Below, piece by piece: positions 1 to 7,726 of a stretch of 64,000 bases of DNA (its first letter is position 1; the number at the start of each line of letters is the position of its first letter). The notes beneath the pieces were generated by a model. That model had not been told where the DNA came from, made no database searches, and saw nothing but the letters and a program-made list of their open reading frames with translations. The position numbers were made by a program, and so were the translations under genes. The stretch comes from an uncultured Anaerolineae bacterium (lineage in GTDB: Bacteria; Chloroflexota; Anaerolineae; Anaerolineales; Villigracilaceae), in contig CAKZJX010000018.1 in assembly GCA_937120535.1 (NCBI GenBank), positions 1 to 64,000 of the forward strand, given 5' to 3'.

Positions 1-10
1 TGTTCTCTCT

Positions 11-88
11 GGTAGAAGCTGGAGTGTTCACAATCCCAAGTTTCTACCAAAAGGCGGTTTTGCTCAAGGGCAGAACCGCCCCAATTTT
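11..88 (+). terminator. Terminator of a gene upstream of the window
   Basis: Left arm 53-63 (GGCGGTTTTGC) pairs with right arm 70-80 (GCAGAACCGCC), 11 pairs with one G-U, loop 64-69, followed by a short T run at 85-88. A second weaker inverted repeat lies just before it (11-17 with 42-48). This fits a Rho-independent terminator for a gene left of the window; that gene is not visible. Confidence 0.65.
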
Positions 89-126
89 GTCTAAACTCGA
101 GTTTTGTTGAATCATCCGAAAATCTG

Positions 127-155
127 TTGACTCTCTTTTTGAACCCTGCTATATT
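127..155 (+). promoter_or_regulatory. Sigma70-type promoter of yvcK
   Basis: A -35 box TTGACT (127-132), a 17-base spacer and a -10 box TATATT (150-155) are visible. The expected start of transcription is at or next to the ATG at 163, so the mRNA would have almost no leader. The TTG at 127, which could be read as an upstream start codon, is the -35 box. Confidence 0.7.
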
Positions 156-162
156 CTTCCCC

Positions 163-1479
163 ATGCAAAAACCAAAACCCCTGCGTGGACCGAATCAGAC
201 CCTACTCGATTGGCTTCTGCCCGGGCTGGGGGTGAAGCGCTGGATGCTTGTCACCCTGGTTGGGATTACCTTTCTGGCGGTCGGGTTGGCTCTGTTTCTT
301 CTTGATTTATATCGCGCCGAATACACCAATCCGCTGATCCTGGATGCGCTCTCGCTGGCCTCCTTGCGCTTCTTGCCGCGTTTGGTGCGCGTGTTGGCGT
401 TTGGCGGGATCGGTCTAGCGATCACGGCTTATGGGATTTGGGGGCTGAATCGGGCGTTGCTGCGCCCGTTCGTCCCACCCGGTCACAAGGTGTTGGATCA
501 GGTGGCGGAATACAGTCGGCGCTCTCGGGGGCCGCACATTGTGGCTATCGGTGGGGGGCACGGGTTATCTACCTTGCTTCGCGGCCTCAAGCACTACACC
601 CGTAACTTGACGGCTATCGTCACCGTGGCCGACGACGGTGGATCGTCCGGTCGCTTGCGGGATAGCTTTGGCATTTTGCCGCCCGGCGATATTCGCAACT
701 GCTTGGCCGCTCTTTCAGACGATGAGGCCATGCTCACCCAGCTCTTTCAGTATCGCTTTAGCGGCGAGCCGGGTTTGGCCGGCCATTCGTTTGGCAATCT
801 CTTCATCACGGCCCTGAGCGATCTCACTGGCAGTTTTGAACAGGCAGTAGCCGAATCGGGGCGCGTGCTCTCGGTGAGCGGTCGCGTGCTCCCATCTACC
901 TTGCATGATGTGAAGTTGGTGGCCGACGTGCAGCTGCCTCATTTGGGCAACGAGGTGCGGGTGGAGGGCGAGAGCAACATCCCCGAGGCAGCCGGCCGGG
1001 TGCGCCGAGTGTGGCTTGAGCCGAACGACGCGCCGGCCTTTCCTCCGGTCTTGCATGCCATCCTGAACGCCGATCTGATCATCGTCGGGCCGGGCAGTCT
1101 GTATACCAGCATCCTTCCCAATTTGCTGGTGCGCGACCTGGCTGCGGCTATTCAGGCCAGCCGGGCTGTCAAGATCTTCGTCTGCAACATTGCCACTCAG
1201 CGTGGAGAAACCGATCAATACTCCTGCCACGATCATGTGCGCGCTCTGGAACAGCATATGGGAGAGGATTTGTTTGACATTATCCTGTGCAACAACAAAA
1301 CACCCAATTCTCTGCCGGCTAATGTGGAATGGGTGAGGATAGACGACCGGACTTTGTCCGATTCACGCTTGTATTGCGCCGATCTGTTGGACGAGGAATA
1401 TCCCTGGCGGCACGATCCCCATAAGCTGGCCCAGGTTATCATAGACCTGTTTTACGAGCGAACTGGGCCGCTAAAGTAG
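163..1479 (+). CDS. yvcK: YvcK/CofD-like protein (gluconeogenesis factor family)
   Basis: 438 residues. YvcK proteins bind UDP-sugars and are needed for normal cell shape on gluconeogenic carbon sources; they share a fold with the phospholactate transferase CofD. The family core starts near residue 125 with the glycine-rich GGGHGLSTLLRGL, then VTVADDGGSSGRLR and PPGDIRNCL. The first ~110 residues are an extension with two membrane helices (about 27-50 and 83-105), so the protein is probably membrane-anchored with a cytoplasmic domain. I chose ATG 163 because the in-frame TTG at 127 lies in the -35 box. No Shine-Dalgarno sequence precedes ATG 163. A crotonase follows after 42 bases. Confidence 0.88.
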   Translation: MQKPKPLRGPNQTLLDWLLPGLGVKRWMLVTLVGITFLAVGLALFLLDLYRAEYTNPLILDALSLASLRFLPRLVRVLAFGGIGLAITAYGIWGLNRALLRPFVPPGHKVLDQVAEYSRRSRGPHIVAIGGGHGLSTLLRGLKHYTRNLTAIVTVADDGGSSGRLRDSFGILPPGDIRNCLAALSDDEAMLTQLFQYRFSGEPGLAGHSFGNLFITALSDLTGSFEQAVAESGRVLSVSGRVLPSTLHDVKLVADVQLPHLGNEVRVEGESNIPEAAGRVRRVWLEPNDAPAFPPVLHAILNADLIIVGPGSLYTSILPNLLVRDLAAAIQASRAVKIFVCNIATQRGETDQYSCHDHVRALEQHMGEDLFDIILCNNKTPNSLPANVEWVRIDDRTLSDSRLYCADLLDEEYPWRHDPHKLAQVIIDLFYERTGPLK

Positions 1480-1521
1480 CCGATTCAGCCATGCTACTGG
1501 GAAGGTAATAGACGACGAAGC

Positions 1522-2301
1522 ATGAACGCCCCTAGAGGTTCCCTGGTGTTGACTGCGCGTCATGGGCGTGTATTTCGCATCACGCTCAATCGACCGGAGA
1601 AGCGCAATGCGCTTAGCCTGGCATTGTGCCATGAGCTCTTGAAGGTGTTCCGCCAGGCCGAGGCCGATGAGCAGGTGCGGGTAGTGGTACTCGATGCGGC
1701 CGGGCCGGCCTTTTCAGCAGGGATGGACCTGAGTGAAGTGTTGGAACCGGACTTCCTGCGCCAGGCCGACGTGCATGAGGAGTTGTTCACACTGGGATTG
1801 CGCTACTCGAAGCCGATCGTGGCTGCTGTGCATGGCGCTGTGTTTGGTGGGGCGGTGGCCTTGGTAGCCTCAGCACACTTGGTGGTGGCCGCTGAAGATG
1901 CGCGCTTTTGCTCCACCGAAATCCATATCGGGATGTGGCCATATGTGGCTTTTCGCTCGATTGTGGCCGCTATCGGTGAACGACGTGCGACCGAGCTGGC
2001 TATCACCGGTCGGGTGGCCTCGGCCAGCGAGGCGTATGAATGGGGCCTGGTGCATCGCCTGGCGCCGGCCGAAAAAGTGCTCGAAACGGCCTTGCGTTTG
2101 GCAACCGAGATCGCTTCCTTTGACCCCGTTGCCCTGTCCCAGGGGTTGCTATTCGTCCAACAATCCCGCCGTCTACCGGCTGAGGAAGTTGGCTTGCTGG
2201 CTCGCCAATTTCGCGAGCGGGCTGTTCGCTCGTCCACGTTCCGTTCGGCGATACAAGCTTTTTTGAACAAGCGTTCTAGCGACTCGGATCGAAAACCGTG
2301 A
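1522..2301 (+). CDS. Enoyl-CoA hydratase/isomerase (crotonase) family protein
   Basis: 259 residues, normal length for a crotonase. The oxyanion-hole segments are present: AFSAGMDLSE (about 68-77) and HGAVFGGAVALVAS (about 104-117). Of the two glutamates of classic enoyl-CoA hydratase, the second is kept (in STEIHIGMWP), but the first, normally in GGGCEL, is alanine here (GGAVAL). The exact reaction is therefore open: hydratase, isomerase or another CoA-thioester reaction. It lies 42 bases behind yvcK and is probably co-transcribed; gap downstream has its own promoter. Substrate cannot be told from context. Confidence 0.85.
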   Translation: MNAPRGSLVLTARHGRVFRITLNRPEKRNALSLALCHELLKVFRQAEADEQVRVVVLDAAGPAFSAGMDLSEVLEPDFLRQADVHEELFTLGLRYSKPIVAAVHGAVFGGAVALVASAHLVVAAEDARFCSTEIHIGMWPYVAFRSIVAAIGERRATELAITGRVASASEAYEWGLVHRLAPAEKVLETALRLATEIASFDPVALSQGLLFVQQSRRLPAEEVGLLARQFRERAVRSSTFRSAIQAFLNKRSSDSDRKP

Positions 2302-2393
2302 CCTGTTCGGCATGAAGATTGTTAAGCTTATGAAAAAAATCGGCGGCGTCTAAGGATAACCTATCCGTTTCTGAGGTAGAATACCCAAATATA

Positions 2394-2421
2394 TTGCCAA
2401 ATCAGGGTTTTCTGATACAAT
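2394..2421 (+). promoter_or_regulatory. Extended -10 promoter of gap
   Basis: TTGCCA (2394-2399), 16-base spacer, TACAAT (2416-2421) with an upstream TG at 2413-2414 (extended -10). The expected start is near 2428. A good Shine-Dalgarno sequence, GGAGG at 2457-2461, precedes the gap ATG. Confidence 0.65.
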
Positions 2422-2427
2422 CCCTTC

Positions 2428-2445
2428 TTGTGAAATAAATCACAA
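2428..2445. promoter_or_regulatory. CRP/FNR-type palindromic operator candidate
   Basis: TTGTGA-AATAAA-TCACAA is a perfect 6-6-6 inverted repeat containing TGTGA-N6-TCACA, the classic spacing of CRP-family sites. It overlaps the expected transcription start of gap, a position that would favour repression by whatever binds. The identity of the regulator is inference; no regulator gene is adjacent. Confidence 0.5.
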
Positions 2446-2466
2446 ACTAGCTATCCGGAGGTTCTC

Positions 2467-3525
2467 ATGGCAGTCAAAGTTGGCATTAACGGGTTCGGAC
2501 GCATCGGACGGCAAGCGTTCAAAGCCATCCGGGATATGTATCCGAATGAATTGGAAGTCGTTGCTTTCAATGACATCGGCGATATGAAGACCATGGCACA
2601 TCTGTTGCGCTATGACTCGAACTATGGCCGCTTCAACGGTGTGGTAGAAGAGGCGCAGGATGGCATCCTCGTGGACGGGAAGAAGGTATATGCCTTCAAG
2701 GAGACCGACCCGGCTGCCATCAAGTGGAGCGACCTAGGCGTCGAGATCGTGATCGAGGCCACTGGCGTGTTCACCGTCAAGAAGGACGGCGTGAATAAGA
2801 AAGGTAAGGTGGTCAAAGGCGCCGAGAATCATATCATTCATGGCGGCGCCAAGAAGGTGATCATCACTGCTCCAGCCGAAGGTGAAGACCTGACGGTTGT
2901 GCTTGGGGTGAACGAGGATATGTACGATCCGGCGGTGCACCATGTCATCTCCAACGCTTCGTGCACCACGAACTGCCTCGCCCCGGCCGTCAAGGTGGTT
3001 CATGACCGCTTCAGGATTCGCCGTGGATTTATGACCACCGTCCACGCCTATACCAACGATCAACGCATCCTTGATCTACCGCACTCTGACTTGCGCCGGG
3101 CTCGCGCGGCTTCGATGAGCATTATCCCCACCACGACTGGTGCGGCTAAGGCGCTCAAGCTGGTGATCCCCGACCTGGCCGGCAAGTTTGATGGCTATGC
3201 GCTGCGCGTGCCCACGTCTACGGTCTCGGTGGTAGATTTCACCGCTGAGCTGGAGGCCGAGATCACCACTGAGGAGCTGCGCGAGGCCTATCGCCAGGCG
3301 GCCGGCGAGCCGCGCCTGAAAGGCATCTTACAGGCTGTGGAGGAGCCGCTGGTTTCGATTGACTTCAAAGGCGATCCCCATTCCTGCTTGGTGGATTTGC
3401 CGTTCACCATGGTGCTCGGCAAGGAGAAGAGCAATTTCATCAAGGTGGTCGCCTGGTACGACAACGAATGGGGCTACGCCTGCCGCACAGCAGACCTGGC
3501 GGCGTTGGTGGCCAAGTCTTTGTAA
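2467..3525 (+). CDS. gap: Glyceraldehyde-3-phosphate dehydrogenase, type I
   Basis: 352 residues. Catalyses NAD(P)-dependent oxidation of glyceraldehyde 3-phosphate to 1,3-bisphosphoglycerate. The Rossmann motif [10 protein letters not shown] is at 7-16; the catalytic cysteine is C166 in [12 protein letters not shown] and the paired histidine H193 in TVHAYTNDQ. The C-terminal WYDNEWGY motif is present. About ten extra residues lie around 106-120 compared with the usual type I enzyme. It forms a pair with pgk 185 bases downstream; a strong hairpin between them may set different expression levels. Confidence 0.97.
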   Translation: MAVKVGINGFGRIGRQAFKAIRDMYPNELEVVAFNDIGDMKTMAHLLRYDSNYGRFNGVVEEAQDGILVDGKKVYAFKETDPAAIKWSDLGVEIVIEATGVFTVKKDGVNKKGKVVKGAENHIIHGGAKKVIITAPAEGEDLTVVLGVNEDMYDPAVHHVISNASCTTNCLAPAVKVVHDRFRIRRGFMTTVHAYTNDQRILDLPHSDLRRARAASMSIIPTTTGAAKALKLVIPDLAGKFDGYALRVPTSTVSVVDFTAELEAEITTEELREAYRQAAGEPRLKGILQAVEEPLVSIDFKGDPHSCLVDLPFTMVLGKEKSNFIKVVAWYDNEWGYACRTADLAALVAKSL

Positions 3526-3530
3526 AGGAT

Positions 3531-3569
3531 GAGGTTGGCGATCGATAGCAGAGGACGATCGCCAACTTC
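3531..3569 (+). terminator. Hairpin between gap and pgk
   Basis: GTTGGCGATCG (3534-3544) and CGATCGCCAAC (3556-3566) pair perfectly; three more pairs including one G-U extend the stem outward (3531-3569). The tail (ttcg) is a poor T tract, so this is more likely a partial terminator or a 3'-end stabiliser for gap mRNA than a full stop. Confidence 0.55.
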
Positions 3570-3710
3570 TTCGTTAGCAGCCCACTTGTGGATGCCTGGG
3601 TGGTCCTCTGTGGGCATGGGGAACGATCATTCCTGCTCCCTCATGGGCAAGAGGTTTCCCATGATGGGCAGAGACACAACCCTGTGTAGTTTTGTTGAAG
3701 GTGGTGCAAA

Positions 3711-4883
3711 ATGAACAAGAAGACGGTACGTGATATCGATCTCAAGGGCAAACGGGTGTTGATGCGCGTGGATTTTAACGTCCCGATGGCCAACGACCAG
3801 GTGACCGACGATAAGCGCATCCGCGCTTCGTTGCCCACCATTCAATACGTCCTGGATCAGGGTGCTTCGGTGATCTTGATGAGCCATTTGGGACGACCGA
3901 AAGGGAGGCCCGACCCTGAGTTCAGCCTGAAGCCGGCCGCCGAAGTGCTCTCGCAGCTGTTGGGCCGGCCGGTCAAGATGGCGCCGGATTGCGTGGGGCC
4001 GGAAGTGGAAAAGATGGCCCGGGAACTGCAGCCCGGTGAGGTGCTGATGCTGGAGAATACCCGCTTCCATGTGGGCGAAGAGAAGAACGACCTGGAGTTG
4101 GCGAAACAGCTGGCAACTTTGGGTGAGGTATATGTGAACGATGCTTTCGGATCCGCCCACCGCGCGCACGCTTCCACGGAAGGCGTGGCTCGCTTTCTGC
4201 CAGCGGTGGCCGGCTTCCTGATGGAGCAAGAGCTGGAGTATCTGGGCCGCGCCACGTCCAATCCGGAACGCCCCTACATCGCCATCCTGGGCGGGGCCAA
4301 GATCAGCGATAAGATCCTGGTAGTGGAGAACTTGCTCTCCAAGTGTGACAAGCTGATCATCGGCGGTGGCATGGCCAATACCTTCCTGGCTGCCAAGGGG
4401 TACAACATGCAGGAGAGCCTGGTGGAGACCGGTTCGCTGGATGTCGCTCGTGCCCTCCTTGAGAAGGCCGGCGACAAGATTCTCCTGCCGGTGGACCTGG
4501 TGGTGGCCGACGCATTCAGCGCCGACGCCAATGCCCAAGTGGTGGACGCGGATCAGATCCCGCCGGGCTGGCGCGCGATGGACGTGGGGCCAAAGACTCT
4601 GGAGTTGTATAAGGCTGCCTTGCAGGGCGCCAAGTTGATCGTCTGGAACGGACCGGTGGGCGTGTTTGAGTTCCCCAAGTTCGCTGAAGGGACGTTTGCC
4701 CTGGCTCGCATGTTGGCCGAATCCGGCGCCATCACGGTGATTGGCGGCGGTGATAGCGCCAGCGCTGTGAAGAAGGCTGGCGTGGCCAAGCAGATGACTC
4801 ATGTCTCCACCGGCGGCGGCGCTTCGCTGGAATTCCTGGAAGGCAAGGAATTGCCTGGCGTGGCAGCGCTGCTTGATAAGTGA
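3711..4883 (+). CDS. pgk: Phosphoglycerate kinase
   Basis: 390 residues, usual length. Transfers phosphate between 1,3-bisphosphoglycerate and ADP in glycolysis/gluconeogenesis. The N-terminal [13 protein letters not shown] motif, the SHLGRPKG loop, LLENTRFH-like [16 protein letters not shown], the [10 protein letters not shown] segment and the C-terminal nucleotide loop [13 protein letters not shown] are all visible. GAAGGTGG ahead of the ATG is the ribosome-binding site. It follows gap, the enzyme making its substrate. Confidence 0.97.
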   Translation: MNKKTVRDIDLKGKRVLMRVDFNVPMANDQVTDDKRIRASLPTIQYVLDQGASVILMSHLGRPKGRPDPEFSLKPAAEVLSQLLGRPVKMAPDCVGPEVEKMARELQPGEVLMLENTRFHVGEEKNDLELAKQLATLGEVYVNDAFGSAHRAHASTEGVARFLPAVAGFLMEQELEYLGRATSNPERPYIAILGGAKISDKILVVENLLSKCDKLIIGGGMANTFLAAKGYNMQESLVETGSLDVARALLEKAGDKILLPVDLVVADAFSADANAQVVDADQIPPGWRAMDVGPKTLELYKAALQGAKLIVWNGPVGVFEFPKFAEGTFALARMLAESGAITVIGGGDSASAVKKAGVAKQMTHVSTGGGASLEFLEGKELPGVAALLDK

Positions 4884-4914
4884 GCTCCCTTTGAAACGTT
4901 TTGTTCGGGTGTAG

Positions 4915-4942
4915 AGCGGGTCGCGGGGGAGCGCGACCCGCT
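4915..4942 (+). terminator. Hairpin after pgk
   Basis: AGCGGGTCGCG (4915-4925) and CGCGACCCGCT (4932-4942) form a perfect 11-pair stem with a six-base loop. It is followed by tatcgtcc, not a strong T tract. It sits between pgk and ftcD and probably ends or attenuates the gap-pgk transcript. Confidence 0.55.
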
Positions 4943-4969
4943 TATCGTCCAGATTGAGGAGTCGTAGTT

Positions 4970-6475
4970 ATGAAACGTCCTTTGGTGGAGTGTGTTCCTA
5001 ATTTTTCAGAGGCGCGGCGGCCGGAGGTGATCGATCAGATCGTCGCCGCTGTCCGTTCGGTGCCGGAGGTCGTTTTGTTGGATCGGTCGTCGGACTTGGA
5101 CCATAACCGAACGGTGCTGACCTTCGTCGGTCCGCCAGAAGCCGTGGAAGAAGCCGCCTTCCGGGCCATTCAAAAGGCAGCCGAGCGGATTGACCTGGAT
5201 AAGCATGTCGGTGAACACCCGCGCATCGGGGCAACCGATGTGGTGCCCTTCGTGCCGCTACAGGATGTGAGCTTGGAGGAATGCGTGGCGCTAGCTCGGC
5301 GGTTGGGGGAGCGAGTGGGGCGCGAGCTAGGCATTCCGGTCTATCTCTATGAAGCGGCCGCTACTCGACCCGAGCGGGTGAACCTGGAGAACATCCGTCG
5401 CGGTCAGTACGAGGCGCTTAAGGTAGAGATGGGGATGAATCCGGAGCGCGATCCTGACTTTGGTCCAAAACAGGTTGGGCCGGCCGGGGCAACCGTGATC
5501 GGAGCGCGGCCTCCGCTGATTGCCTTCAATGTATATCTGAACACCGATGACGTGAGCGTGGCCAAGGCGATCGCCAAAGCAGTGCGCCATTCGTCGGGAG
5601 GCCTGCGCTACGTGAAGGCGTTGGGGTTGTCGGTGGCCGGCCGCGCCCAGGTGTCGATGAACTTGACCAATTTTCGCGAGACGCCTTTGGCCCGAGTGGT
5701 GGAACTGATCCGCCGCGAAGCCCAACGCTATGGGACGGCGATTCATCACACCGAAGCGGTGGGCTTGATCCCCCAAGAAGCGTTGATCGATGCGGCGATA
5801 TGGTACCTGCAGCTCGATCAATTTGAGAAGGATCAGATCCTGGAAACGCGCTGGTTTGCCGCCCAGGCCGATTCGGCCCCTCCGACGCCGGCCGCGTCCT
5901 TCCTGGACGAGTTAGCGGCTCCCATGCCGACCCCGGGCGGGGGCTCGGCCGCTGCCTATGTGGCTGCCATGGCTGCGGCGCTGGTAGCGATGGTGGCCGG
6001 CTTGTCGATAGGCAAGAAGAAATACGCCGCCGTGGAGACCGAGATGCAGGTCGTCCGCACTCTGGCCGAGGGCCTGCGCGCCGACTTGACCCAAGCGGTG
6101 GACGATGACGCAGCTGCCTTTGAGGCGTTGATGGCTGCCCATCGCTTGCCTAAGGAGACCCCAGAACAGCAATCTCAACGGGCGGCTTCCATCCAGCGCG
6201 CTGCGCTGGATGCTGCTTCTGTTCCTCTGAAGGTGGCCGACTATTCGGTAAAAGTAATGGAACTGGCTGTGAAGTGCCTCCAGCATGGGAACGTCAACGC
6301 CCGCAGCGATGCCCTCGTCGCTCTCACCCTGGCGCACGCCGCCCTTGCCGCCGCAGCTTACAACGTGCGTGTCAATCTTCAATCATTGGACGATCTTGCC
6401 CTGGCTGAATCCATGTTAGCTGAGTTGCAGGGGTTGGAGGAAAAAGCGAAGGGGATTGCCGCAGATTACAGATGA
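4970..6475 (+). CDS. ftcD: Glutamate formimidoyltransferase / formimidoyltetrahydrofolate cyclodeaminase fusion
   Basis: 501 residues, bifunctional. The N-terminal part (about 1-300) is a formimidoyltransferase, moving the formimino group from formiminoglutamate to tetrahydrofolate; it starts with VECVPNFSEARRPEVI and carries the family's catalytic histidine motif at GEHPRIGATD (about H83). The C-terminal part (about 310-501) is the cyclodeaminase, beginning SFLDELAAPMPTPGGGSAAA and containing NVNARSDALVA. Together they link histidine breakdown to the one-carbon pool, as in the animal enzyme. GAGGAG lies upstream of the ATG. No other hut gene is in the window. Confidence 0.94.
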   Translation: MKRPLVECVPNFSEARRPEVIDQIVAAVRSVPEVVLLDRSSDLDHNRTVLTFVGPPEAVEEAAFRAIQKAAERIDLDKHVGEHPRIGATDVVPFVPLQDVSLEECVALARRLGERVGRELGIPVYLYEAAATRPERVNLENIRRGQYEALKVEMGMNPERDPDFGPKQVGPAGATVIGARPPLIAFNVYLNTDDVSVAKAIAKAVRHSSGGLRYVKALGLSVAGRAQVSMNLTNFRETPLARVVELIRREAQRYGTAIHHTEAVGLIPQEALIDAAIWYLQLDQFEKDQILETRWFAAQADSAPPTPAASFLDELAAPMPTPGGGSAAAYVAAMAAALVAMVAGLSIGKKKYAAVETEMQVVRTLAEGLRADLTQAVDDDAAAFEALMAAHRLPKETPEQQSQRAASIQRAALDAASVPLKVADYSVKVMELAVKCLQHGNVNARSDALVALTLAHAALAAAAYNVRVNLQSLDDLALAESMLAELQGLEEKAKGIAADYR

Positions 6476-6489
6476 GCCCACTGGAAACC

Positions 6490-6572
6490 AACCGTAGGGA
6501 GCACAGAGAGCGCAAAGTCCGTCGTTGTAAAGTCGCTGCGGACTCTGCGATCTTGGCGGTTAACAATTTTTT
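6490..6572. repeat. Imperfect hairpin resembling interspersed CTCTGCG-type repeats
   Basis: Outer arms AACCG (6490-6494) and CGGTT (6557-6561) and inner arms GCAAAGTCCG (6512-6521) and CGGACTCTGC (6539-6548, one mismatch) make a long imperfect stem, followed by six T at 6567-6572. The wording (gagcacagagagcgcaaag, ctctgcgatcttggcggttaac) resembles short intergenic repeats I know from many Chloroflexota and other environmental genomes. It may also terminate ftcD. Confidence 0.45.
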
Positions 6573-6595
6573 GTAGTGGAGTCAAGGAACAAGAA

Positions 6596-6624
6596 GAGCG
6601 CAGAGGGGGTAAAATTCTGCGCTC
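6596..6624 (-). terminator. Terminator of the secreted repeat protein gene
   Basis: GAGCGCAGA (6596-6604) and TCTGCGCTC (6616-6624) are perfectly complementary. Read on the minus strand, the stem is followed by ttcttgttcc, a T-rich tail, so it most likely ends the minus-strand gene that stops at 6672. It lies between two converging genes. Confidence 0.6.
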
Positions 6625-6671
6625 GCTCGTTCACTCGTTAATGAGCAGGCAGGGAGACTCGCGGGGATTCC

Positions 6672-7559
6672 CTAGGGCGACGGATAGCCCCAGTTGGGGT
6701 TCTTCCAGCGCCCCCAGCCACGACCGCGTCCGGGTCCGGGGCCGTATCCACATTGCGGGCAGCGACCAGGGCCAAAGCCCCATCCTTGCCAGCGTTGATA
6801 CATCCAATCGGCCTGCTCTTGGGTGATCACGCCGGCCGCTACCGCCTTGTCCAGGCCCAACTTGTACACTTCGAGCAGAAAGGTTGGCAGGTTGTCCGGC
6901 CCGATCCCCTGCTCCAAGGCGATCTGGGCCAGGGGCTTGCCGGCTGCAAGTTGAGCGTTCACTTGGTCAACCGACAGACCGGTCTTTTCGGCAAAGGCTT
7001 GGATGACGTAGAGAAGAATTGGCCCATAGCTGTCCCTGCCCCACCCCCACATTGGACCATAACCGTATCGAGGATGCGGGCCAGGCATCCACGGGCGCTG
7101 CTCTAGGCGTTGATACATCCAATCGGCTTGCACCTGGGTGATCACGCCGGCGGCTACAGCTTTGTCTAGGCCCAACTTGTACACTTCGAGCAGGAAGGTT
7201 CGTAGATTGTCCTGCTGAATGCCCTGTTCCAGGGCGAGCTGGGCCAGGGGTTTGCCAGCTGCGAGTTGGGCGTTCACCTGATCAACCGATAGACCGGTCT
7301 TTTCGGCAAAGGCTTGGACGACGTAGAAGTGAATTGGCCCATCGTCGTCCCATTTCCATTTTGGACCATAGTCATATTGGAAATCAAATCCATAGGGTGG
7401 CCATAGCGACGTACTCGGTGCTGTAGCCTGGGCTGTAGGCTGTGGGGTAAGCGTGCCGGACGAAGAGGTAGCGGCGTTTGCCGGCGTACAACCCACACTA
7501 AAGGCTGATATGGCCAGCATAATCGCTATCGTTGTCCAAACCATCGTCTTCTTGAACAT
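6672..7559 (-). CDS. Secreted or lipid-anchored protein with a duplicated 78-residue domain
   Basis: 295 residues, function unknown. ATG 7559 has a strong ribosome-binding site (GAAAGGAG); a longer in-frame ORF upstream lacks support. Residues 1-24 form a signal peptide ending in SVGC, an atypical lipobox. Residues 30-70 are a Ser/Thr/Pro then aromatic-rich linker. Residues 74-151 and 179-256 are tandem copies, 70 of 78 positions identical by my alignment, each ending in LDKAVAAGVITQ-Q-ADWMYQR; this ending resembles the GxITQEQAD motif of small secreted DUF2680-type proteins. The tail is Gly/Pro/Arg/Trp-rich with a CPQC pair. DNA copies are 7107-7340 and 6792-7025. Confidence 0.75.
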   Translation of the reverse strand: MFKKTMVWTTIAIMLAISAFSVGCTPANAATSSSGTLTPQPTAQATAPSTSLWPPYGFDFQYDYGPKWKWDDDGPIHFYVVQAFAEKTGLSVDQVNAQLAAGKPLAQLALEQGIQQDNLRTFLLEVYKLGLDKAVAAGVITQVQADWMYQRLEQRPWMPGPHPRYGYGPMWGWGRDSYGPILLYVIQAFAEKTGLSVDQVNAQLAAGKPLAQIALEQGIGPDNLPTFLLEVYKLGLDKAVAAGVITQEQADWMYQRWQGWGFGPGRCPQCGYGPGPGRGRGWGRWKNPNWGYPSP

Positions 7560-7667
7560 GTCAAGCTCCTTTCGCAGAAGATTCTCGCTTTGAGCATAGC
7601 AAAGTGATGTAAAGTTTTTGTGAAGAACGCACAAAGAAAGCACGAAATCTTGCAGATGGTCTGGGGG

Positions 7668-7673
7668 TATAAT
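7668..7673 (+). promoter_or_regulatory. -10 box of the aldo/keto reductase gene
   Basis: A consensus TATAAT lies 54 bases before the ATG at 7727. No convincing -35 box is 16-18 bases upstream, so support is partial. Confidence 0.4.
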
Positions 7674-7726
7674 TCCCTTGCCCTGCGAGAGTTTCCTCGA
7701 AATCCAGCCTAGAGAGGTGCACTGTT

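Noticed and set aside
3627-4802. 391-codon open frame on the strand opposite pgk
   Set aside because: pgk is certain on the other strand; the antisense frame has no family resemblance and arises from GC-rich codon usage. Other long antisense frames (11632-12492, 15864-16529, 31943-32653) are rejected for the same reason.
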